A stretch of 12,835 nucleotides of DNA from an uncultured Lachnospiraceae bacterium. GTDB taxonomy: Bacteria > Bacillota > Clostridia > Lachnospirales > Lachnospiraceae. A model generated the notes under the pieces. The model was not told the origin of the DNA, ran no database searches, and worked only from the letters and a program-made list of their open reading frames with translations. Positions within the stretch are counted from its first letter, which is position 1; each line of letters begins with the position of its first letter. The position numbers and the translations under genes are program-made. Shown here in pieces: positions 6,846-12,835 of this stretch. The DNA is taken from the NCBI GenBank assembly GCA_946549155.1, contig CAMNQN010000083.1:1-12835 (forward strand), read 5' to 3'.

Positions 6846-8468
6846 ATGGAACGTATCTTACTGAAAAACGGTACGGTATATGACGGCCTGGGCAATCCGG
6901 CCATACAGGCGGATGTGCTGATGGGTGACGGCCGTATCCTGAAAATCGGCAAAGTGGCGGAACAGGAGGCGGACCGGGTGATTGATGCGGCAGGAAAGAC
7001 TGTGTGCCCCGGCTTTGTGGATATCCACCGTCATTGTGATGTAAAACCCTTAAATGACCCGGCTTTTGGGGAGCGGGAGCTGGCCCAGGGCATCACGACT
7101 ACGGTGGTGGGCAACTGCGGGATCAGTTTAACGCCCTGTCCCAAGGAGGATGCGCGGGCTAAGGAAATGTATGATTTTGACGAGGCAGTGCTGGGTCCGG
7201 TGACGCTGGATATGCCCCGTACCTATGAGGATTATCTGGATGCTTTGCAAAAGGCGGATCTTCCGCTGAACTTTGCCTCCATGATCGGGACCGGTGCGGT
7301 GAAGATCACGGTAAAGGGATTTTCTGACACTCCCTACACCCAGGAAGAACTGGATATGGCCAGAGGGCTGATTGAGGATGCCATGAAGCGGGGCGCCGTG
7401 GGTGTTTCCTTAGGAATCATGTATCTTCCGGAGTGCTATTCCAAAACGGATGAATTTGCCTATATTTTAAAGCCGGTGGGTGACTATGGCCGCGTGATCA
7501 CCACCCATATCCGGGGCGAGGGCGACAGCATGGTGGAGAGCGTCCGGGAAGTGATTGAGATTGCGAAGAAGGCCGGCTGTGCTCTGGAGATCAGCCATTT
7601 CAAGAGCTGCGGCGTGCACAACTGGAAAAAGGATATTTACCGGGCGGTGGAGCTGATCCAGGAGGCCAGGGCCCAGGGGCAGGATGTGACCTGTGACTTT
7701 TATCCCTATGAAGGAGGAAGCACGGCGCTGACCACCATGCTTCCGCCGGTGTTTGTGAGTGGGGATATGGCCGGGGCGCTGAGAAGGCTTGGCACACCGG
7801 AGGGTGTGGAGGAGTTTCGCCGGCTCAGCCGGGTGCCCTACGATGACTGGGATAATTTCTGCCTGACCTTAGGCTGGGAGCGGATTATCATCAGCGGTGT
7901 GTGTACCCCAAGGTTTGAACCGATGCTGGGCATGACGGTCACTGATGCGGCGAAGAAGTTCGGCTATGAGGATGCGGAGAGCCTGGCGGCGGATCTGATG
8001 CATACGGAGGATGGTAAGACAGCCATCATCAATATGAGCATGTGCCAGGAGGACATCGATTACGTGGCGAAGCTTCCTTATTCTAATATTATTTCCGATG
8101 CAATCTACGCTCAGACGGATACGCCTCATCCCCGGATGTTCGGCGCGTTCCCCAAGGTGATTCGGGAGTATGTAAAGGAACGGGGACTGTTTACCATGGA
8201 GGAAGCCATCTGCAAGATGACGGGACAGCCCGCGAAAAGGATGGGACTGACGGACCGGGGAGTATTGACAGAGGGCTGTTTTGCGGATATCCTTGTATTT
8301 GATCCCGGGGAATTTAAAGACCATGCCACCTTCACGGATCCGGCTAAATTGTCCACAGGATTGGAGTATCTGTTCCTGAACGGTCATCCGGTGATCTGGG
8401 AGGGGGAACGCTTACCGGATTCCAGATACGGGGTCTGCATTCTGGCCAAGCAGCGGAAGGCAGATTAA
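6846..8468 (+). CDS. N-acyl-D-amino-acid deacylase-family amidohydrolase
   Basis: A cytoplasmic metal-dependent amidohydrolase of 540 residues. It has an N-terminal beta-sandwich part (MERILLKNGTVYDGLGNPA), a TIM barrel, and a C-terminal return to the sandwich (GCFADILVFDP). Expected metal-site residues are present: His61 and His63 (HRHCD), the family-specific Cys91 (VGNCGIS), His221 (THIRGEG), His251 (SHFK) and Asp418 (IISDA). The Cys91 motif separates D-aminoacylases from dihydroorotases and hydantoinases. Family members release the acyl group from N-acyl-D-amino acids. With neighbours acting on 2-keto-3-deoxy acids, I infer an N-acetyl-2-amino-sugar acid, which is formally an N-acyl-D-amino acid, as substrate. 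The ATG at 6846 has AGGAG (6834-6838) 7 nt upstream; the ATG at 6840 is too close to it. Confidence 0.87.
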   Translation: MERILLKNGTVYDGLGNPAIQADVLMGDGRILKIGKVAEQEADRVIDAAGKTVCPGFVDIHRHCDVKPLNDPAFGERELAQGITTTVVGNCGISLTPCPKEDARAKEMYDFDEAVLGPVTLDMPRTYEDYLDALQKADLPLNFASMIGTGAVKITVKGFSDTPYTQEELDMARGLIEDAMKRGAVGVSLGIMYLPECYSKTDEFAYILKPVGDYGRVITTHIRGEGDSMVESVREVIEIAKKAGCALEISHFKSCGVHNWKKDIYRAVELIQEARAQGQDVTCDFYPYEGGSTALTTMLPPVFVSGDMAGALRRLGTPEGVEEFRRLSRVPYDDWDNFCLTLGWERIIISGVCTPRFEPMLGMTVTDAAKKFGYEDAESLAADLMHTEDGKTAIINMSMCQEDIDYVAKLPYSNIISDAIYAQTDTPHPRMFGAFPKVIREYVKERGLFTMEEAICKMTGQPAKRMGLTDRGVLTEGCFADILVFDPGEFKDHATFTDPAKLSTGLEYLFLNGHPVIWEGERLPDSRYGVCILAKQRKAD

Positions 8469-8470
8469 GA

Positions 8471-8537
8471 AGCAGAAAAGCTGCTATGGCAGATTTTCTA
8501 TATACAAATATTAAATCTGGCTGTGAATGGAACAGCC
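8471..8537 (+). other. Intercistronic stem-loops before the RidA-like gene
   Basis: The 92-nt gap after the deacylase gene holds three small inverted repeats: AGCAG (8471-8475) with CTGCT (8481-8485), CAGATTT (8500-8506) with AAATCTG (8513-8519), and GGCTGT (8519-8524) with ACAGCC (8532-8537). None has a T-tract. They may affect mRNA processing or stability. No convincing promoter is seen here, so the downstream genes probably depend on the operon promoter. Confidence 0.35.
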
Positions 8538-8560
8538 GAAAAAGAATGGAGGAAATAACA

Positions 8561-9028
8561 ATGGCAAATGTATATGACGTATTGAAAGAAAAAGGAATCA
8601 CCTTACCGGCACCGCCTCCTAAGGGCGGCGTGTACACTCCTGTGCAGGAGTTTGGCACCAATCTTTTGTACTGCAGCGGCTGCGGTCCGGATCTGGGAGG
8701 CGGCAACACGGTCATTGGAAAGGTAGGCCGGGAGCTGAGTGTGGAGGAAGGACAGAAGGCGGCGTACAACTGTATGCTGAATCTGCTGGCGAACCTGGAT
8801 GCGAAGCTGGGGGATTTAAACCGTATCAAGCGTTTTGTGAAGGTACTGGCTTTTGTAAATTCCACGGATGATTTCGATAAACAGCCCATGGTGGTAAACG
8901 GCGGCTCCAATCTTATTGCAGAGCTGTTCGGAGAAGAGAAGGGGCTTCCTGCCCGCAGCGCCATCGGAACCAACGCGCTGCCCGGCGGTATTGCCTGTGA
9001 GATCGAGGTGCTGGTGGAGTACGAATAA
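8561..9028 (+). CDS. RidA-family (YjgF/YER057c/UK114) protein
   Basis: A small soluble protein of 155 residues; E. coli RidA has about 128, and the extra length is at the N-terminus (ANVYDVLKEKGITLPAPPPK). RidA proteins form trimers and hydrolyse reactive enamine/imine products of PLP enzymes, such as 2-aminoacrylate, to ketoacids and ammonia. The key arginine is kept as Arg132 in LPARSAIG, and the end IACEIEVLVEYE matches the family's closing strand. It belongs to the longer YjgF-like branch and is not a close RidA orthologue. The ATG at 8561 has GGAGG (8548-8552) 8 nt upstream, so an in-frame extension to 8486 is unlikely. It is followed 18 nt later by a PLP enzyme of the type that releases enamines, which suggests a dedicated pairing. 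Confidence 0.88.
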   Translation: MANVYDVLKEKGITLPAPPPKGGVYTPVQEFGTNLLYCSGCGPDLGGGNTVIGKVGRELSVEEGQKAAYNCMLNLLANLDAKLGDLNRIKRFVKVLAFVNSTDDFDKQPMVVNGGSNLIAELFGEEKGLPARSAIGTNALPGGIACEIEVLVEYE

Positions 9029-9046
9029 GTGATGGAGGATGACCCT

Positions 9047-10162
9047 ATGGGTTTTGACTATTCCTTTCAGGGGCAGGAAGCGATTCCTTCCCCACAGTTG
9101 GTTTGCTATAGAGAGATTATCAGACAGAACATCCGGGATATGATAAAGATTGCGGGAGACCCGAACCGTCTTTGGCCCCACGTGAAGACTCATAAGATGA
9201 TCGAAGTGGTGAGGCTGCAGATGGAGGCGGGGATTACCAGCTTCAAGTGTGCCACCATTGCAGAGGCGCAGATGTGCGGTATGGCAGGGGCGAAGCGGGT
9301 AGCTTTGGCCTATCCGCTGCTGGGACCCAATGTGGAGCGGTATTTTGCGTTGGTGAAGGCTTATCCGGAGACAAAGTATTATGCCATTGAGGATAGTACA
9401 GAGATGACGGAGCAGTTAAGCCAGGCTGCGGCCAGGGAGGGCATTACCATTTCTCTCCTGATGGATGTGGATCTGGGACAGGACCGCACCGGTATGCCTA
9501 TGGCGGAGGCGGCGGATGCCTATGAGAGGTGGGCCGCTCTGCCCGGTATTCGGATGTGCGGCCTGCACTGCTACGACGGGCACCGCCATGAGTCGGATCC
9601 GGAGCAGCGCTTCGCCCTGGTGAAGGCGGAGGATGAGCAGGTCCGTGCATTGAAGGATTCCCTGACAGCAAAAGGGCTGGACTGTGATTTCGTGATTTTG
9701 GGCGGTACGCCCTCCTTCCCCTGTCATGTGAAGCTGATGCCGGAGGACTGCTACAGCCCGGGCACCTGCGTACTGTGGGATTTTGGGTACCGTGAGGCCT
9801 ATCCGGACCTGCATTTTACGGCGGGAGCCGCTGTTTTGGTGCGGGTGATCAGCCGTCGGGGAGAGGATAGGATGACGCTGGATCTTGGAACCAAGGCGGT
9901 AGCCAGCGATCCCAGCCCGGAGCGGGCGAAGCTGGTGGGCTTTGAGGACGCAGTGACGGTGCTGCAGAATGAGGAACACTGGGTGGTGCGGGTACCGGAA
10001 AAGAAGGGCAGACCGCTTCCCCCGGTGGGAACGGTGTTGTTTGCCATTCCCACCCATGTGTGTCCCACCAGCCAGCTCTACCCGGAGGTACCCGTGGTGG
10101 AGGATGGAAAGGTGACAGGCTGCTGGGAAGTGACAGCCCGCAACCGGAAGCTTACCATATAG
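9047..10162 (+). CDS. D-serine dehydratase / D-threonine aldolase-fold PLP enzyme
   Basis: A protein of 371 residues with an alanine-racemase-like PLP barrel and a C-terminal beta domain, as in eukaryotic-type D-serine dehydratase (Dsd1) and D-threonine aldolase. The PLP lysine is Lys47 in WPHVKTHK. GGTPSFPCH (219-227) and YSPGTCVLWD (236-245) are conserved family stretches. The metal pair near the C-terminus is His337-x-Cys339 in PTHVCPTSQ. His-x-Cys is the zinc site of Dsd1-type dehydratases, whereas characterised D-threonine aldolases have His-x-Asp, so deamination is favoured over aldol cleavage. From context I infer loss of ammonia from a D-configured 2-amino-sugar acid to give 2-keto-3-deoxy-hexonate, with D-serine or a related D-amino acid as the alternative. 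The ATG at 9047 has GGAGG (9034-9038) 8 nt upstream; earlier in-frame GTG (9029) and ATG (9032) lack one. Confidence 0.87.
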   Translation: MGFDYSFQGQEAIPSPQLVCYREIIRQNIRDMIKIAGDPNRLWPHVKTHKMIEVVRLQMEAGITSFKCATIAEAQMCGMAGAKRVALAYPLLGPNVERYFALVKAYPETKYYAIEDSTEMTEQLSQAAAREGITISLLMDVDLGQDRTGMPMAEAADAYERWAALPGIRMCGLHCYDGHRHESDPEQRFALVKAEDEQVRALKDSLTAKGLDCDFVILGGTPSFPCHVKLMPEDCYSPGTCVLWDFGYREAYPDLHFTAGAAVLVRVISRRGEDRMTLDLGTKAVASDPSPERAKLVGFEDAVTVLQNEEHWVVRVPEKKGRPLPPVGTVLFAIPTHVCPTSQLYPEVPVVEDGKVTGCWEVTARNRKLTI

Positions 10163-10252
10163 CGGTATAATGACGGAACTTGACAGGCTATAAGCAGAAA
10201 ACGGCGGGGGAACTGCAGGTCTTTGGACAGAGCGCCGGAATGAGGACGGGAT

Positions 10253-10975
10253 ATGGCAGAGAAGGATACGCTGGCCGAGATTGTGGCGGATAAAATATGT
10301 GAGATGATCAGCGAACGAGGATTGAGAGCCGGAGAAAAGATCGGCACAGAGAAGGAGCTTACGGAGCGCATGGGTGTGAGCCGCAGTACAATTCGGGAAG
10401 CGATCCGCATTCTGGTTTCCAGAAATGTGCTGGAGTCCAGGCAGGGCTCCGGCACCTTCGTATCGGAACGGAAGGGTGTGCTGGAGGATCCGCTGGGCTT
10501 AAATCTTCTGCACGATAAGTTTAAGCTGACCTGGGATCTTCTGGAGATCCGGATGCTTTTAGAACCCCAGTTGGCGTATATGGCAGCAGTTAACGCTACG
10601 GCGGGTCAGTTAGAAAAATTAAGCGACCTTTGTGACCAGATGGATATGCTTTCCGTGAAACGGCAGGAACGCAGCCAGGTGGATGTTCAGTTTCATATGG
10701 TTCTTCTGGAGGCCAGTGGAAATATGGTTGCCACCAATCTCTATCCAATTCTGGAGAAGGCAGTCCAGATGTTTATTTATTATACGAACCGGGAGGCCAT
10801 GCCGGAACAGATGGCAACACACCGGGACATTCTGGAGGGGCTGCTGCGCCGGGATCCGGATTGGGCCCGGGATATGATGAATATGCACCTGGCCTTTAAC
10901 CGGAAGGAGCTGCGCCGGGTGGCACTGGAACGGGGAGAAGATCTGAACCTGCTAAAAGGAGGAAAATCATGTTAA
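10253..10975 (+). CDS. GntR-family transcriptional regulator, FadR/FCD type
   Basis: A DNA-binding regulator of 240 residues. The N-terminal winged helix-turn-helix (about 7-72) includes GTEKELTERMGVSRSTIREAIR and the wing RQGSGTFV. The rest is an all-helical FCD ligand domain whose metal-binding set is visible: Asp144-x3-His148, His190 and His212. FCD domains of this kind usually bind carboxylic acids, including sugar acids. It is probably the repressor of this locus, acting at the candidate sites 4913-4923 and 5158-5168 and released by a pathway acid. The start has only a modest GAGG (10242-10245) 7 nt upstream, which would keep its level low. The 90-nt gap before it shows no convincing promoter, so it is likely cotranscribed. 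Its last 7 nt overlap the next gene. Confidence 0.92.
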   Translation: MAEKDTLAEIVADKICEMISERGLRAGEKIGTEKELTERMGVSRSTIREAIRILVSRNVLESRQGSGTFVSERKGVLEDPLGLNLLHDKFKLTWDLLEIRMLLEPQLAYMAAVNATAGQLEKLSDLCDQMDMLSVKRQERSQVDVQFHMVLLEASGNMVATNLYPILEKAVQMFIYYTNREAMPEQMATHRDILEGLLRRDPDWARDMMNMHLAFNRKELRRVALERGEDLNLLKGGKSC

Positions 10976-12753
10976 AAAGTCAGGAAATTCGTAAATTGGC
11001 GCCGGAAATGGATCCGCTTCGGATGGGAATGGGCTGGAAGGTGGAGGATCTGGAGAAGCCGCAGATCCTGGTGGAGAGTACCTATGGAAACAGCCATCCC
11101 GGTTCCGGGCACCTGAATATTTTTGTGGAAGAGGCCGTGAAGAGTGTGAATGAGCACGGCGGCAAGGCTGCCCGGTATTATGCCACCGATATGTGTGACG
11201 GTATGGCTCAGGGACATGACGGCATAAATTATTCCCTGGCCCACCGGGATGCCATTGTGAATCTGGTGGAGGCTCAGGCCAACGCCACCACCTTCGACGG
11301 CGGTGTGTTCATTGCCAGCTGCGATAAGGCGGTGCCGGCTATGCTCATGAGTATCGGACGGTTGAAGGAGATGAGCGCGATCGTAGTGACCGGCGGTGTG
11401 ATGGAGGCCACCACGGTGGTTCCGGAGTATGTGGAAAACGATCCGGGCTGTGCCATCAATGAGCTGCTCACGCTGGAGCAGATCGGTAAATTCAGCGCTC
11501 AGTTTGAGAGAGGGGAGATCCCTCAGGAGCAGCTGACCTACTATAAGCAGCATGCCTGTCCCAGCTGCGGAGCCTGTTCCTTTATGGGAACAGCTTCTAC
11601 CATGCAGGTCATGGCGGAGGCTTTAGGGCTGATGCTTCCCGGCACCGCCCTGATGCCGGCCACCGCGCCGGAGCTGGTGGAGGCGGCGAGAAACGCAGGC
11701 GCACAGCTGATGAAGCTGGTGGAGCAGGGCATCAAGGCATCGGATATCGTTACGATGAAGAGCTTTGAGAACGCAATTATGGTTCACGCGGCCATTTCCG
11801 GTTCTACCAATGCGGTGATGCATATTCCTGCCATCGCCCATGAGTTTGGTTTCGAGATTGACGCGGATACCTTTGACCGGATGCACCGGGGAGCCCATTA
11901 CCTGCTGAATATCCGTCCGGCGGGAGACTGGCCCGCACAGTATTTCTATTATGCAGGCGGTGTGCCCAGAGTGATGGAGGAGATCAAGGATATGCTCCAC
12001 CTGGATGTGATGACCGTTACAGGAAAGACCTTGGGAGAGAATCTGGAAGAACTGAAAAAGAACGGGTTCTACGATCACTGTGATGAGATTCTGAAGAAGA
12101 TGGGCGCGGTGATCGGCAGGGAAATCAAGCGCACCGATATCATCCGTGATTTTGATCATGCCATTGGCACAGAGGGAAGCATCGCGATTCTGAGAGGCAA
12201 TCTGGCTCCCGAGGGCGCAGTGATCAAGCATACGGCCTGCCCGAAGAATATGTTCCGGGCAAAGCTGAATGCCAAACCCTACGACAACGAGGAGGAGGCC
12301 ATCGACGCGATCCTGCATGGGCAGGTGAAGCCGGGGGACGCGGTGTTTATCCGTTATGAGGGCCCCAGGGGCAGCGGTATGCCGGAGATGTTCTATACCG
12401 GCGAGGCTATCTGCTCCGACCAGAAGCTGGCGGCCAGCGTAGCGCTGATCACCGACGGACGGTTCTCCGGAGCCTCCCGCGGACCGGTGATCGGCCATGT
12501 ATCCCCGGAGGCGGCAGCAGGCGGCCCCATCGCGCTGGTGGAAGAGGGCGATATCATTGAGCTGGATGTGGAGCAGCGGAAGCTGGAGATCGTGGGCATC
12601 GCCGGAGTGGAAAAGACACCGGAAGAGGTGGCTGCGGTGCTGGAAGAACGGCGGGGACGCTTAAAAGGTTTCTCCAGCAAGTATAAGAAGGGATTGCTGA
12701 AGCTGTATGCGCAGCATGCAGTCAGCGCGATGAAGGGCGCTTACATGGAATAG
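10969..12753 (+). CDS. IlvD/EDD-family sugar-acid dehydratase
   Basis: A soluble iron-sulfur dehydratase of 594 residues, longer than typical dihydroxy-acid dehydratase (about 560) and within the sugar-acid dehydratase range. Seen are DMCDGMAQGH (74-83), ASCDKAVPAMLM with Cys118, CPSCGACSFMGTASTM with Cys203, ISGSTNAVMH (277-285) and the family end motif TDGRFSGASRG with GHVSPEAAAGGP (495-520). The first cluster cysteine, normally in a P-C-x-x-H-L motif, is absent: here P44 is followed by G45, S46, G47, H48, L49. The opening GMGWKVEDL resembles E. coli YagF/YjhG xylonate dehydratases, which as I recall also lack that cysteine. It probably dehydrates an aldonate (gluconate, xylonate or an epimer) to a 2-keto-3-deoxy acid; a role in branched-chain amino acid synthesis is unlikely here. 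Its ATG overlaps the regulator stop by 7 nt, with AGGAGG (10957-10962) inside that gene. Confidence 0.85.
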   Translation: MLKSQEIRKLAPEMDPLRMGMGWKVEDLEKPQILVESTYGNSHPGSGHLNIFVEEAVKSVNEHGGKAARYYATDMCDGMAQGHDGINYSLAHRDAIVNLVEAQANATTFDGGVFIASCDKAVPAMLMSIGRLKEMSAIVVTGGVMEATTVVPEYVENDPGCAINELLTLEQIGKFSAQFERGEIPQEQLTYYKQHACPSCGACSFMGTASTMQVMAEALGLMLPGTALMPATAPELVEAARNAGAQLMKLVEQGIKASDIVTMKSFENAIMVHAAISGSTNAVMHIPAIAHEFGFEIDADTFDRMHRGAHYLLNIRPAGDWPAQYFYYAGGVPRVMEEIKDMLHLDVMTVTGKTLGENLEELKKNGFYDHCDEILKKMGAVIGREIKRTDIIRDFDHAIGTEGSIAILRGNLAPEGAVIKHTACPKNMFRAKLNAKPYDNEEEAIDAILHGQVKPGDAVFIRYEGPRGSGMPEMFYTGEAICSDQKLAASVALITDGRFSGASRGPVIGHVSPEAAAGGPIALVEEGDIIELDVEQRKLEIVGIAGVEKTPEEVAAVLEERRGRLKGFSSKYKKGLLKLYAQHAVSAMKGAYME

Positions 12754-12777
12754 GCCGGAAAAGCTCGTCATGCGGTA

Positions 12778-12809
12778 TTTGTGTTTTGTTAATTAGCAGG
12801 ACGCAGGAA
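12778..12809. repeat. Right arm of window-flanking inverted repeat
   Basis: TTTGTGTTTTGTTAA (12778-12792), spacer TTAGC, then AGGACGCAGGAA (12798-12809) repeat, in inverted orientation, the segment at 37-68. The arm begins 24 nt after the last stop codon. Similarity continues outward with small gaps (AAGCGCGGAGCCGAC against AAGACGGGGCCGGAC), so the repeat runs on towards or past the window end. No clear intrinsic terminator for the operon is seen before it. Confidence 0.7.
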
Positions 12810-12835
12810 GGGAAAGCGCGGAGCCGACCCTGTCA

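Noticed and set aside
8344..8973. Antisense open frame of 209 codons over the deacylase end and RidA-like gene
   Set aside because: The plus-strand products match known families across this stretch; the antisense translation is Ser/Pro/Arg-rich with no recognisable domain.
10180..10185. TTGACA upstream of the GntR gene as a -35 box
   Set aside because: No -10-like hexamer lies 16-18 nt downstream; the nearby TATAAT at 10166-10171 is upstream of it and has no matching -35.
11623..12498. Antisense open frame of 291 codons
   Set aside because: It lies wholly inside the IlvD/EDD gene, whose conserved motifs span it. The His- and Gln-rich, low-complexity translation is typical of an antisense frame in a GC-rich gene, and it has no ribosome binding site.
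1..12835. CRISPR arrays, tRNA/rRNA genes, transposase or phage genes
   Set aside because: None was recognised: no regularly spaced direct repeats, no cloverleaf pattern with CCA-like end, and no integrase or transposase motifs in any plausible frame.

Overview
The window looks like chromosomal DNA from an anaerobic Firmicute, most likely a Lachnospiraceae-type gut Clostridium. The grounds are strong AGGAGG-type ribosome binding sites 6-10 nt before nearly every start, sigma-A-like promoters, AT-rich control regions between moderately GC-rich genes, and Clostridia-like protein sequences. The genus cannot be set by eye.

Layout. (1) Bases 1-195 hold one arm of an inverted repeat shared with the far end of the window, then a promoter. 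(2) Bases 196-1758 hold a tandem ACT-domain protein and a membrane acyltransferase, with no evident link to the rest. (3) Bases 1766-1951 form one long imperfect hairpin between two convergent genes. (4) A leftward operon, dgoD-eda-kdgK (4868 to 1973), encodes a galactonate dehydratase, a KDPG/KDPGal aldolase and a PfkB-type 2-keto-3-deoxy-sugar-acid kinase. (5) A 407-bp divergent control region (4869-5275) carries two promoters and two FadR-type operator candidates. (6) A rightward operon (5276-12753) encodes a sodium:solute symporter, an N-acyl-D-amino-acid deacylase-like amidohydrolase, a RidA-family protein, a D-serine dehydratase/D-threonine aldolase-fold PLP enzyme, a FadR-type GntR regulator and an IlvD/EDD sugar-acid dehydratase. 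(7) The second arm of the terminal inverted repeat lies just after the last gene.

How the genes fit together. The two operons appear to form one regulated catabolic locus that converges on 2-keto-3-deoxy-hexonate. My main proposal is that the rightward operon imports and breaks down an N-acetylated 2-amino-sugar acid, such as N-acetylglucosaminate or N-acetylgalactosaminate. The amidohydrolase would remove the acyl group. The PLP enzyme, helped by the RidA-like protein, would eliminate ammonia to give KDG or KDGal. KdgK and Eda would then give pyruvate and glyceraldehyde-3-phosphate. DgoD and the IlvD/EDD enzyme would bring plain aldonates into the same node by dehydration. This resembles the oxidative chitin route described in marine Pseudoalteromonas, where N-acetylglucosaminate is degraded by D-amino-acid-like chemistry, but here it would be in a probable gut Firmicute with galactonate genes attached. 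The protein families are well supported. The substrate is an inference.
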